From: DATJCV01 sp963707665
GTDB taxonomy: Bacteria > Pseudomonadota > Gammaproteobacteria > Burkholderiales > Burkholderiaceae_D
Reading direction: 5' to 3'
Assembly (NCBI GenBank): GCA_963707665.1
Contig: CAVPQU010000018.1
Span: forward strand, 579,802-643,801
DNA length: 64,000 nucleotides
The notes beneath the pieces are model-generated. The model was not told the origin of the DNA, made no database searches, and saw only the letters and a program-made list of their open reading frames with translations. Positions 36,202-46,357 of this stretch are shown piece by piece. A program made the translations under genes and the position numbers. Numbering within the stretch: the first letter of the stretch is position 1; each line of letters begins with the position of its first letter.

Positions 36202-37653
36202 TCAATATCCCGGTGGCGCTTGGAAGCCCAGTGACTGCTGCTCAAGAAGTCGCGCGAAATGAATACAGGTCAGGTCGCCGTATTGTGGACCTACGATCTG
36301 CACCCCGACCGGCATGCCTTCCGGTGTGATGCCGACGGGGGCGACGGTGGACGGGAGTAATGCCAGGCTGGAGTACCCGCACCAGAAGAACTGGCTGGAT
36401 AACGGAACCTGTTTGCCGTTGACGGAAAGAGGGCGTTCGAAGGGCTCGCCTTCATGATGGTGGGTGGGAGCGACCGTCGCTGCTGCGGGGCATAGCAGCA
36501 GATCGTAGTCTTGAAAAAATTGCGCCCATTTGATACGCATCTTATGGCGTGCTTCGTTGGCGATTAGCCAGTCGCGGTGCGACAAGGTGGCATTGCGCAG
36601 GGCCTGAGCCCGGCTGCTAGTGTCGAGGGAAGGCAAGTCCTTGAGGGCGCGCAGATTTTCCGCAAAGAGCTGATCCGATTGCCGCCCGGACAGCGCGGCG
36701 CCGAGTAGCCTGCGAAATAGCAGGTCCGCTTCTTCCGTATCGATTGCAGGGCGTGCTTCGAAACTGACTGCGGCACCCGCGCGGCCAATCAACTCCGCCA
36801 GTTTGGCGATCGGCTCTTGGACGCTGGCATCGACCTCGGCATGCGGTGCGTCTAGCATCACCGCAACGCGAAAATCGCTCAAGCGTTCCTTGCGGCGCGG
36901 CGGCAAGCGTACGTGCCACGCTTGCGCGTCGGCTTCATCGGCCCCAGCCATGATCTGCAGTGCAAGCTCCAGATCCTCTGCACTGCGGGCCATCGGGCCA
37001 AGTACCGCGATATCGGTGAACGCGACGCGGCCCGGCACCAGTTGGCCGCGGGTCGTGATGATGCCATAGGTGGGCTTATGTCCATATACGCCGCAGTAAT
37101 GGGCTGGAGTGCGAATGGACGAGGCGATATCGCTGCCTGCCTCCAGCGCGCTCAGGCCGGCCGCCAGCGCGGCGGCCGAGCCGCCGGACGATCCGCCTGG
37201 CGTGCGTGCCAGATCCCATGGGTTGCTGGTGGTGCCGTATAGTGCGTTGTATGCTTGGATGTCGCCCAGGAACAGCGGCACATTGGTCTTGCCGAAGATG
37301 TTGGCGCCAGCGGCGACCAGCCGCTCGACGCAGAGCGCGCTGCGTTCCGGTCGATAGTCCTGAAAATCGGGTGAACCCCAGGAGGTGACGAAACCGGCGA
37401 CGTCGAACGACTCCTTGACGGTCATCGGAATGCCATGCAGCGGCCCCCAAAGCTCGCCGCGCGCAAGCGCCGCGTCGGCCTCGTCGGCACGCTGGCGCGC
37501 GCTGTCGAAGTCGGTCGCGATCACCGCATTGATGGCGGGGTTGTAGCGCGCGATGCGCGCGATATAGTGTTCCAGCAGTTCCCGAGAGCCGATGCGTCGG
37601 CAACGGATATCGGCGGCGAGTTCAGTGGCGGAGCGAAAGGCAAGGTCAGTCAT
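36202..37653 (-). CDS. Amidase (amidase signature family)
   Basis: 483-residue amidase. The Ser-cisSer-Lys triad is visible: Lys80 in HGIPMTVKESFD, Ser155 in the glycine/serine loop PGGSSGGSAAAL, and Ser179 in GSDIASSIRTPA. The enzyme hydrolyses carboxamides to acids and ammonia. It is the last gene of the leftward catabolic operon, after the hydroxylase subunits and the CoxG-like gene. Hydrolysis of a ring-opened amide or an aromatic carboxamide is plausible but inferred. The opposite-strand nitrilase at 52.6 kb suggests that nitrile/amide chemistry recurs in this locus. Confidence 0.9.
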   Translation of the reverse strand: MTDLAFRSATELAADIRCRRIGSRELLEHYIARIARYNPAINAVIATDFDSARQRADEADAALARGELWGPLHGIPMTVKESFDVAGFVTSWGSPDFQDYRPERSALCVERLVAAGANIFGKTNVPLFLGDIQAYNALYGTTSNPWDLARTPGGSSGGSAAALAAGLSALEAGSDIASSIRTPAHYCGVYGHKPTYGIITTRGQLVPGRVAFTDIAVLGPMARSAEDLELALQIMAGADEADAQAWHVRLPPRRKERLSDFRVAVMLDAPHAEVDASVQEPIAKLAELIGRAGAAVSFEARPAIDTEEADLLFRRLLGAALSGRQSDQLFAENLRALKDLPSLDTSSRAQALRNATLSHRDWLIANEARHKMRIKWAQFFQDYDLLLCPAAATVAPTHHHEGEPFERPLSVNGKQVPLSSQFFWCGYSSLALLPSTVAPVGITPEGMPVGVQIVGPQYGDLTCIHFARLLEQQSLGFQAPPGY

Positions 37654-37713
37654 GCGGCATTCCTCATGAGTGGCAAGTCCGGTGGTTTGCGCTCGCGCGC
37701 GCTGGCGTTGGGG

Positions 37714-38331
37714 TCAATTGGTCCCAGCGCTGGGATTGGAATCGAGGCGGTCGGCCCAACGTCTGAGCAGTGCCGCGATGCGGCTGCGGATGACCCCGAA
37801 CAGGATTTCCATCGGCCGCAGCTCGGCCGACTTGAATGGTTCCGGCGGGGTTTCGATGCCGGCACCATCCGCTTGCGACGACGCATTCAGCCGGCTCTGG
37901 AGGTTTTCGGCGAAGATCGAGGTCAGCCGAGCGGCAACGTCTTGCACGATGCCGCTGCGACCGAATTGCGCGAGCGCTCCGGTCAATGCGATGTCGGCAT
38001 CGATCTGGACCACGGTAGCGGCGCCATCGGCTTCGGGTAGGACCTGGTACACCATCCGCGCCTTGGCGCGCGAATTGCTACGGCTGTCGATACCGGTCCA
38101 TTCGACGGTTCCGGTCTGGTTCTCGGCATCGCGCTCGACCATTGCATCGCCTGAAAAAGCGGCTGCCAACGGCCCGAGCTTGACCCGCATGCGCCCCTTG
38201 TAATGCTTGCCGTCGCTTGATTCGTCCAGTTCTGCGCCGGGCAGGCATTGCACGGCGAATGGGGCGTCGGCCAGGGCGTCCCAGACTACTGCGGGTGGAT
38301 GTTGGACGGCGAATCGCTGCTTAATTTCCAT
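37714..38331 (-). CDS. CoxG-like SRPBCC carbon-monoxide-dehydrogenase-subunit-G family protein
   Basis: 205 residues. The SRPBCC/CoxG domain is seen in MEIKQRFAVQHPPAVVWDALADAPFAVQCLPGAEL (split over residues 1-35), YKGRMRVKLGPLAAAFSGDA near 46-65 and GALAQFGRSGIVQDVAARL near 124-142, all family-typical. A C-terminal amphipathic/membrane-associated tail (ILFGVIRSRIAALLRRW) is present. CoxG helps recruit or assemble molybdenum hydroxylases at the membrane. It overlaps the 3' end of the iron-sulfur subunit gene by 11 bases. Confidence 0.86.
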   Translation of the reverse strand: MEIKQRFAVQHPPAVVWDALADAPFAVQCLPGAELDESSDGKHYKGRMRVKLGPLAAAFSGDAMVERDAENQTGTVEWTGIDSRSNSRAKARMVYQVLPEADGAATVVQIDADIALTGALAQFGRSGIVQDVAARLTSIFAENLQSRLNASSQADGAGIETPPEPFKSAELRPMEILFGVIRSRIAALLRRWADRLDSNPSAGTN

Positions 38332-38830
38332 GTTGATTTCCTGTGGCCACTGGTTCTTCCTGCATCGCATCGAGTTTTGGCCCGGCAATCTGGCAGGCGC
38401 GCACGATGCCGGCATAGCCTGTGCAGCGGCACAAATTGCCGCTCAGTTCGACGCGAATCTGCTTTTCGTCCAGACCGCGCTTGCGCAGCAAAAAATCGCG
38501 CGCGCTGATCAGCATGCCGGGCGTGCAAAAGCCGCATTGAAGGCCGTGCGCTTCATGAAAGGCTTGCTGCACCACCTTCATTGCCGGATCGTGGTTGAAA
38601 CCTTCGATCGACCGGACCTGCGCGCCGTCGCACACCACGGCCAGCGTGATGCACGAGCGCACGGTGTTGCCATCGAGTTCGATGGTGCAGGCGCCGCAGA
38701 CGCCGTGTTCGCAGCCCAGATGAGTCCCGGTCAGGTGGCAATGCTCTCGCAGGAAATCGGCTAGCGAGGTGCGCGCCTCGACTTCGGCCGAGATTGCGCG
38801 GCCATTGACGGTCATGGTTATCTTGTTCAT
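38321..38830 (-). CDS. Molybdenum hydroxylase small subunit, two [2Fe-2S] clusters (CoxS-like)
   Basis: 169-residue iron-sulfur subunit. Plant-ferredoxin-type cysteines C40, C45, C48 and C60 (GCEHGVCGACTIE) bind one cluster; C99, C102, C134 and C136 (QCGFCTPGM, LCRCTGY) bind the second. It shuttles electrons from the molybdenum centre to FAD. The ATG at 38830 overlaps the FAD-subunit stop (ATGA). All eight ligands are present, so the subunit should be functional. Confidence 0.93.
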   Translation of the reverse strand: MNKITMTVNGRAISAEVEARTSLADFLREHCHLTGTHLGCEHGVCGACTIELDGNTVRSCITLAVVCDGAQVRSIEGFNHDPAMKVVQQAFHEAHGLQCGFCTPGMLISARDFLLRKRGLDEKQIRVELSGNLCRCTGYAGIVRACQIAGPKLDAMQEEPVATGNQHGN

Positions 38831-39672
38831 GCGGATACAGCCTCCTTTACTGCGGCGACGATGCTGGCCCGATGCACATCCGCATCGAATTCGTCGAAAC
38901 CGGCGTTTGCTGCGGCTAGGTCGGTGTCGACGGCCGCGCGTAGCGCCTGCTCGACCGCCGGTGACCAGGCGAGCGCTGCGGCCAGTACCGTTTGTGCCCG
39001 TTTCAGTATCAAGGGCGTGCCACCGGTGGCACCCAAGACGACGCGGCAATAATTGCGTGCTTGATCGTAGACGGCGATGGCCAGCGAATTGGCGAATTCG
39101 CCGGTTTTGCGGCACATCTTGTAGTAGCCGAAGCGCGCGTCCGGTGAAAATTTGGGCACCGCCAGCGCGGTCAATAGCTCGTCTTCTTCCAGCGCCGTCA
39201 TATAGGCGCCGAGGACGAAATCACGCGCTGGAATTTTTCTTTGACTGGAAGGACCCTGAGCCTCGATCGTGGCGTCCAGCGCAATCATCAGCGACACCCA
39301 GTCGGCCGATGGGTCGGCCAGCGCAACGCTGCCGCCGATGGTGCCGCGGTTGCGTATCGCCCGATACGCGATGCCGGCCGCCACCCGCTGCATCAGTCCG
39401 CCGGTGGGATCGGGCGTGGCCGCGTCTTCGATCGCGGCGTGCGTTATGCAGGCGCCGAATACCACCGCATCGGGGCGTTCGGACACCGTCTTCAAATCGT
39501 CGATGCGCGATAAATCGACCACCAGTTCCAGCGGCGCCAGGCGCAGGTTCAGCATCGGTACCAGCGACTGGCCGCCGGCCATCGCCTTGGCCATGCCATC
39601 GCGGCCACTGAGGTGCGCCACGGCTTCCTGCACCGTGCGTGGCCGCGCCAGTTCGAACGGAGCCGGCTTCAT
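38827..39672 (-). CDS. Molybdenum hydroxylase medium subunit, FAD-binding (CoxM-like)
   Basis: 281 residues of the CO dehydrogenase flavoprotein family. FAD-binding motifs AGGQSLVPMLNLRLAP near 33-48 and TIGGSVALADPSADW near 110-124 are clear, and the C-terminal domain follows (VLGATGGTPLILKRAQ). It takes electrons from the iron-sulfur subunit. Coupled to neighbours on both sides by overlapping start/stop codons (ATG at 39672 overlaps the large-subunit stop). Confidence 0.92.
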   Translation of the reverse strand: MKPAPFELARPRTVQEAVAHLSGRDGMAKAMAGGQSLVPMLNLRLAPLELVVDLSRIDDLKTVSERPDAVVFGACITHAAIEDAATPDPTGGLMQRVAAGIAYRAIRNRGTIGGSVALADPSADWVSLMIALDATIEAQGPSSQRKIPARDFVLGAYMTALEEDELLTALAVPKFSPDARFGYYKMCRKTGEFANSLAIAVYDQARNYCRVVLGATGGTPLILKRAQTVLAAALAWSPAVEQALRAAVDTDLAAANAGFDEFDADVHRASIVAAVKEAVSA

Positions 39673-42014
39673 TGCAGGCTCCTGGCGGCACGGATCGCCG
39701 CCCGCACGCGACGCGGCGTGGCGGGAGTCTCGTTGATTTCCGCATGCAGCGAGCGCAGCGCATCGTTGATGGCGTTCAGGATGGCACCTGGCGGCGCAAT
39801 CGCACCGCCTTCGCCCATGCCTTTTATGCCGTAGGCGGTATGCGGCGAGGGCGTGTTCATATGCGCCATGCGGATGGGCGGCACCTCGGTGGCGCCGGGC
39901 AGCAGATAGTCCATGAAGGTCGAGGCCAGCGGCTGTCCATATTCGTCATAGGGAATTTCCTCATACAGGGCGGTGCCGATGCCTTGCACCACGCCGCCGA
40001 TCAACTGGCCATCGACGATCATCGGGTTGACCACCGTGCCGCAGTCATGGACGACGACGTAGTCGAGCAGCTCGACCATGCCGCGTTCGACGTCAACGGC
40101 GACGGTCACCGCGTGGGTGCCGTATGAGAAGGCGCCGGTCGATGCGGACGGTTGATAGGACACGGTGACTTGCAGGCCAGGATCTTCCCCGGGCGGCAGT
40201 TTTTCCGGACGCACGCTGGCGGCGATCGCGATTTCGACGAAATCGATGCTGGCCTCGCCAGCCCACACCTGGGCGTTGCGAATCGTCACCGCTTCCAGCG
40301 GCACGCCCAGCAAATGGGCGCCGATGCGGGCTATTTTTTCTCCCAGCACCTTGCAGGCGCGCGATACCGCGCCGCCGGCCATCACCATGCTGCGCGAGGC
40401 CACGGTGCCCATGCCATACGGCGACAGCGAGCTATCGCCGTGACGCACGGCGACTTGCGCCGGATCGACGCCCAGCTCTTCGGCGGCGACTTGCGCCAGG
40501 GTGGTTTCCAGGCCCTGTCCATGATTTTGGATGCCGACTTCGAGTACTAGTCCGCCGTCCGGCATCAGCCGCGCGGTGGCGGTCTCGTAGCCGAAATTGA
40601 CAGCGAGTCCGCGCGCCACCCATTCCTCGGTACCGTGGGCGGTCTGTTCGGCATAGCTGGCGAAGCCGACGCCGGTCAACCTGCCGTCGGGCAGCGCGCT
40701 GATTTGATTGCGCCGCACGGCGGCGACGTCGATCATGTCGGCGGCGATGCGTACGCTGCGGGGATAATCGCCGCTGTCGTACAGCTTGTTGGTGGTGGTG
40801 CGGTAGGGCATCTGCTCAGGGCGCACCATATTCTCGGCGCGTACTTCATGCGGCTCGCGGCCGACCGCGCGCGCGACTTCGTCCATCGTGCGTTCGATTG
40901 CAAAGCAGGCCCCGGTGCGGCCGACGCCGCGATAGGGGCCGAGCGTCGATTTGTTGGTGACGATCGTTTGCACCCGCGCGTGATAGACCGAGATGTCGTA
41001 GGGGCCGGGGATCATGCCGGCCGACATGCCGGCTTCCATGGTCGAGGTCCATGGCCACACCGAATAGGCGCCGGCGTCGACGCGCACCTCCGCCTCCAGC
41101 CCCAAAATGCGGCCGCGCGCATCGGCGTAGGCGGTGATCCGGTACTCGTGTTCGCGCGCGTGTTGTGAACCAAGAAGGTGCTCGCGGCGATCCTCCAGCC
41201 AACGGACTGGATGACCGACCTTCAGCGCCAGCGCAGCCACCGCGATTTCCTCAGGGTGCAAATTGCTCTTGACGCCGAAGCCCCCGCCAACATCAGGGGC
41301 CACCACGCGCAGCCTGCGTTCGGCGATGCCCAGGCATTCGGCCAGCATGGTCCGAATCACATGGGGAAACTGGGTCGAGCTGTAAACCACCAGCTCATCC
41401 ATGCGGGAATCGAAATAGGCGAGCACGCCGCGCCCTTCCAACGGTGCCGACGCATGGCGGTTCAAGCGATAATCCCGTGTCACGATCACCGATGCAATTT
41501 TCCGCACCTCGGCCAAGTCGCCGACATTGATGGCGGTTTCCAACGCCAGATTATCGGCCCATTCCTCGTGCACGCGTGGCGAATCGTGTTCCATCGCGCG
41601 GTTCATGTCGACGACGGCCGCGAGTTCGTCAAAATCGACGAACACCTGTTGTGCGAGGTCCTCGGCGGCGGCGCGCGTTGCGGCCATGCACATGGCAATC
41701 GGCTCGCCGACGAAGCGTACCTTGCCGCTGGCCAAAGGATGGTGCGCCGACACCTTGAAACCGAGGGCGGTGGATTTAGCCAGTATCGGCTTGATGCCTT
41801 GCAGATCGTCGGCGATGAAAACAGCGTCACGCAACTCGGCGGGAATATCGATTGCGCGCAGCCGTGCATGAGCCAGCGGGCTACGCAGGAATGCCACATC
41901 CATCATGCCCGGAAAACTCAGGTCGCCCAGGTACTGTCCGCGGCCGTTAAGGAAACGCGCATCTTCATTGCGCTTCAACGAGGCGCCGATTCCCTTCGGA
42001 TTGCTGCTCTGCAT
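39669..42014 (-). CDS. Molybdenum hydroxylase large subunit (xanthine dehydrogenase/CoxL family)
   Basis: 781-residue molybdopterin-binding subunit. Seen are the N-terminal GIGASLKRNEDARFLNGRGQY, VGGGFGVKSNLHPEE near 250, PYRGVGRTGACFAIE near 360, and the catalytic Glu about 46 residues before the end in KGMGEGGAIAPP. The Cys of true CO dehydrogenases (AYRCSFR loop) is absent: the place reads YRGVGRTGACF, so a hydroxylase of an N-heteroaromatic or related compound is more likely than CO oxidation. ATG 42014 follows GAGG and is preferred to a GTG two codons upstream. Confidence 0.92.
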   Translation of the reverse strand: MQSSNPKGIGASLKRNEDARFLNGRGQYLGDLSFPGMMDVAFLRSPLAHARLRAIDIPAELRDAVFIADDLQGIKPILAKSTALGFKVSAHHPLASGKVRFVGEPIAMCMAATRAAAEDLAQQVFVDFDELAAVVDMNRAMEHDSPRVHEEWADNLALETAINVGDLAEVRKIASVIVTRDYRLNRHASAPLEGRGVLAYFDSRMDELVVYSSTQFPHVIRTMLAECLGIAERRLRVVAPDVGGGFGVKSNLHPEEIAVAALALKVGHPVRWLEDRREHLLGSQHAREHEYRITAYADARGRILGLEAEVRVDAGAYSVWPWTSTMEAGMSAGMIPGPYDISVYHARVQTIVTNKSTLGPYRGVGRTGACFAIERTMDEVARAVGREPHEVRAENMVRPEQMPYRTTTNKLYDSGDYPRSVRIAADMIDVAAVRRNQISALPDGRLTGVGFASYAEQTAHGTEEWVARGLAVNFGYETATARLMPDGGLVLEVGIQNHGQGLETTLAQVAAEELGVDPAQVAVRHGDSSLSPYGMGTVASRSMVMAGGAVSRACKVLGEKIARIGAHLLGVPLEAVTIRNAQVWAGEASIDFVEIAIAASVRPEKLPPGEDPGLQVTVSYQPSASTGAFSYGTHAVTVAVDVERGMVELLDYVVVHDCGTVVNPMIVDGQLIGGVVQGIGTALYEEIPYDEYGQPLASTFMDYLLPGATEVPPIRMAHMNTPSPHTAYGIKGMGEGGAIAPPGAILNAINDALRSLHAEINETPATPRRVRAAIRAARSLQ

Positions 42015-42021
42015 ATTCACC

Positions 42022-42716
42022 TCAGGCTACCCCCAGATAGGCTTTTTGCACATAGTCGCTCTGCAGCAGGCTGGCGCTAGAGCCTTCCAGGACCAGGTGT
42101 CCGGTTTCGATGACGTAGGCGCGATCCGACATCTGCAGCGCCAGCGACGCGTTCTGCTCGACCAATAAGATGGTCATGCCGGAGTGATGGATTTCGCCGA
42201 ATCAGATCGGCGGTGCGGTCAATCATGATAGGGGCCAGACCCAGAGACGGTTCGTCGAGAATCAGGACCTTTGGGTTCGACATCAGTGCGCGCCCGATGG
42301 CCAGCATTTGCTGTTCGCCGCCGCTCAGAGTACCGGCATACTGCTTACGCCGCTCCTGCAGCCGAGGATAAAGGTCATAGATGCGCTTCAAGCCATCCTC
42401 GGGCCGCTGCTGGCGGCGGTGCACGTAGCCGCCCATCAGCAGGTTTTCCTCGACCGTCATGAAGGGCCACACCTTGCGCCCCTCCGGGCTGTGCGAGATT
42501 CCCAGCTTGACAATCGCGGACGGTGCGGCACCCGCGATATTCTGGCCGTCGAATTCGATGCTGCCCCGGGTTGGCTTGAGCAAGCCCGAAATGGTGCGCA
42601 GCGTGGTCGTCTTGCCGGCGCCGTTTGCGCCCAGCAAGGTGACGAACTCACCGCGCTCGACCCGCATCGAAAGCCCAAACAAGGCTTGGCGCTGGCCATA
42701 CATCACATCGACATTT

Positions 42717-42730
<14 letters not shown>
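42022..42730 (-). pseudogene. livF: Branched-chain-type ABC ATPase LivF, frameshifted near the end
   Basis: ATPase of about 236 residues. Walker A LLGANGAGKTT near 35-45, signature LSGGEQQMLAIGRAL near 134-148 and Walker B VLILDEPSLGLAP near 154-166 are intact. Near 42196 one extra A in CGAAATCC shifts the frame; the corrected reading continues IHHSGMTILLVEQNASLAL and RAYVIETGHLVLEG to TGA at 42022, eight bases before the hydroxylase start. The N-terminal 75% is uninterrupted. Start ATG 42730 overlaps livG. Uncertain whether biological or an assembly error. Confidence 0.88.
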
Positions 42731-43520
<790 letters not shown>

Positions 43521-44532
43521 GTTCCGGCGACGACACCACCACTGGGGCCGATGCAGCGGCCAGCATGGCTGGACGCCGCCACTTTGCGCTGCCAGAAATT
43601 CGCCGCCAGTAAAGCCAGACCCTTGGGAAACAGCAGTGTCGCGCCGACCAGGATCGCCCCGAAGATCGGTTCGCGCAAAGATTCGTGGGAGCGCAGCCCC
43701 TCCAGAAGCATCACCACCAGCACGCTGCCCAGGATCGGCCCGCTTACCGTGCCGACGCTGCCCAGGATGACCATCACCAAGATCATGATCATGATATTGA
43801 AGTGGAAGATTTCCGGGCTGACAAAGCTGACATAGTGCGCGTAGATGGCGCCGGCGATACCGGCCATCGCGGCACCCAGCACGAACGCGATCATCGAGTA
43901 GCGATACTCGTTGACGCCGATCGCTTCGGCCAGGTTCTCGTCTTCGCGGATGGCGATCATCGCGTCGCCAATTGGCGACCTGACCACCCGCCAGACGATA
44001 TACACCGCCAGCACATCGAAGCCCAGCACCAGCCAGTAAAAACTGGCCTTCGATCCAAACAGGTTGAAATTTCCCCAGGTTTGCAGGATCAGCGGCGATA
44101 CCACGCCGGACAATCCCATCGGCCCGCCGGTCAGGTCGACCAGGTTGTTGGCGAATAGATGCAGGATGCCGGCAAACGCCATCGTCACCAGCACGAAGTG
44201 CGCTCCGCGAAAGCGTAAAGTGATATGTCCGATCGCCAGGCCGGCGAGCGCGGTGCACAGCGGCCGCGGCCGGAATCGTCAGGAGCAGGCCGCCACCGAG
44301 CTTTGAGGCAATCAGCGCGGCCGTGTAGCCGCCGATTCCGTAAAACGCGGTGTGGCCAAGTGACAGCCGTCCGACATACCCATGGATCAGGTTAAGGCCG
44401 GAGGTCAGCATCACGAAGATGCCGGCCGTGATCAGCGTGTGCAACTGGTAGTTGGGAAGCAGCAGCGGTGCCGTCGCCAGCAGGGCGACGCCGACCGCGC
44501 ATAAAAAGAAGCGATTCGCAAGGATACCCATG

Positions 44533-45402
44533 TCACACCTGTCCTTTTCGGCCGAACAGTCCTTGCGGCTTGAAAAGCAGCACGGCAATCACGATGATGA
44601 AACCGATCGCCTCGCTGTAATCCGAGGAGATGAATCCGGCGACCAGTCCTTCCGCCATGCCCAGCAGCAGTCCGCCGGTGATCGCGCCCATGATGTTGCC
44701 GAGGCCGCCCATGATGACGACAATGAACGCCTTGAGCACCGCCGCGCCACCCATGGATGGGTAGACCAGGTAGATGGAGCCGAGCAGGGCGCCGGCCAAT
44801 GCGGCCATGCCGGAACCCAGCACAAACGTCAGGCTGGCAATGCGGTCGGTATCGATGCCCACCAGCTTGGCCGCGTCCTTCTCGGAAAATGTCGCTCTCA
44901 TGGCGCGTCCCATGTACGTGTGGCGCAGCAGGATATGGAAGCCGATGATAACCAGTGCGGTAACGACGATCACGAACAATTGGGCAGGCGTGAAAGTCAA
45001 GGCGCCCAGCGACAGCGGCAGGTTGCCAAAGGGGCTGGGTATGCTCTTCGGCACCGGTCCGATCGACAGCAGCACGACGTTCTGGATGAACACCGAGAGC
45101 CCGATCGTGACGATGATCGTGGAGTCGATCGACTGATCTTTCAACCAGCGCAGGATCGACCGTTCGAGCACGGCGCCAAGCGTCATCGCCAGCACGACGG
45201 CAAGCACCAGAGCGACGAAATAGTTCAGATGCAGCGCCTGTATCAGATAAAAGCAGATTACGCCGCCAATCATGTAGAACTCGCCGTGCGCAAAATTGAC
45301 GATCCGCATGATCCCGAAGATCAACGTCAGGCCGACTGCCAGCAGCGCGTACGAGCTGCCGATGATTGCGCCGTTGAGAAGCTGCTGGAGTAGCTCGTTC
45401 AT
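44533..45402 (-). CDS. livH: Branched-chain-type ABC permease LivH
   Basis: 289-residue permease with about eight membrane segments. Family motifs LLNGAIIGSSYALLAVGLTLIFGIMRIVNFAHG (residues 8-40, spread) and AFIVVIMGGLGNIMGAITGGLLLG near the C-terminus are typical of LivH/UrtB. The ATPase-docking loop is RAMRATFSEKDAAKLVGID. Its stop is one base away from the livM start. Works with LivM, LivG and LivF. Confidence 0.92.
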   Translation of the reverse strand: MNELLQQLLNGAIIGSSYALLAVGLTLIFGIMRIVNFAHGEFYMIGGVICFYLIQALHLNYFVALVLAVVLAMTLGAVLERSILRWLKDQSIDSTIIVTIGLSVFIQNVVLLSIGPVPKSIPSPFGNLPLSLGALTFTPAQLFVIVVTALVIIGFHILLRHTYMGRAMRATFSEKDAAKLVGIDTDRIASLTFVLGSGMAALAGALLGSIYLVYPSMGGAAVLKAFIVVIMGGLGNIMGAITGGLLLGMAEGLVAGFISSDYSEAIGFIIVIAVLLFKPQGLFGRKGQV

Positions 45403-45431
45403 GTAGACCCCTTAGCAAATGAGCGAGAACA

Positions 45432-46211
45432 TCACATCGTTCCGGGAAAGGCGCCGCCGTCCAGCAGCACGTTCTGGCCGGTGAGGAAACCAGCTTGCGC
45501 GCTGCAATAGAAGGCGCAGACCGCGCCAAATTCGTCGATGGTCCCGAATCTGCCTGCCGGACTCTGGTCGCACTGCTCCTGGCGCACCGCAGCCTCGGTG
45601 CGGCTCGACGCCTTGGCACCGGCGGCGATTATTGCCGCCCGCCGGTCGGTATCGAAAGCGCCGGGCAGCAGATTGTTGATGGTGACGTTATGCCGCACCG
45701 TTTCGCGCGACAGGCCGGCGATGAAGCCGGTGAGTCCGGTGCGCGCGCCGTTGGACAGCCCAAGTATGCCGATCGGCTGCTTGACGCCGCTTGAAGTGAT
45801 GTTGATGATGCGGCCGAAGCGGCGCGCGATCATGCCGTCCAGCGTGGCGCGGATCAGCTCGATCGGCGTCAGCATGTTGGCATCTAGCGCGCTGATCCAG
45901 GTGTCGCGGTCCCAGTTGCGAAAATCGCCGGGTGGCGGGCCGCCGGCGTTGTTGACCAGAATGTCAGGTTGTGGGCAGGCCTCCAGGATCAGCGAGCGGC
46001 CGACGGCGGTGGTGACGTCCGCGGCAACGGTGGTGACCTGAACCCCGGTACGCTGGCGGATTTCGTCCGCGGTTGCCGCGAGCACGGCGGCATCGCGTCC
46101 GTTGATCGTGACATCGACCCCTTCTTCGGCGAGGGCCATGGCACAACCTTTTCCTAGGCCTCTGCTAGCACCGCAGACAATGGCTTTTTTTCCAGCGATT
46201 CCGTATTTCAT
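45432..46211 (-). CDS. Short-chain dehydrogenase/reductase (FabG-like)
   Basis: 259-residue SDR with VCGASRGLGKGCAMAL near residues 10-25, NNAGGPPPGDF near 90 and the catalytic-site region ITSSGVKQPIGILGLSNGARTGL. At the place of the usual YxxxK the sequence reads LSNGART, so the catalytic Tyr and Lys appear to be missing; homologues with S-x..N..R exist as a divergent subgroup. The C-terminal LTGQNVLLDGGAFPG is canonical. Start at 46211 (MKYGIAGKK) is used. Sits between binding protein and permease genes of the catabolic operon, suggesting it acts on the imported compound. Confidence 0.86.
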   Translation of the reverse strand: MKYGIAGKKAIVCGASRGLGKGCAMALAEEGVDVTINGRDAAVLAATADEIRQRTGVQVTTVAADVTTAVGRSLILEACPQPDILVNNAGGPPPGDFRNWDRDTWISALDANMLTPIELIRATLDGMIARRFGRIINITSSGVKQPIGILGLSNGARTGLTGFIAGLSRETVRHNVTINNLLPGAFDTDRRAAIIAAGAKASSRTEAAVRQEQCDQSPAGRFGTIDEFGAVCAFYCSAQAGFLTGQNVLLDGGAFPGTM

Positions 46212-46357
46212 TTTTTCACTCTCTTCAAAATGCTGTAGCGCTGTCCAGCCCAAGGCATGCATTGCCGATGGTGCATGCCGCACCCGGTTGGCGGTTGCGA
46301 GGCAGGAACCCTGGCGCGGGTCATGCCGGGCTGGATCAAGCGTTATCGGTTACATGC

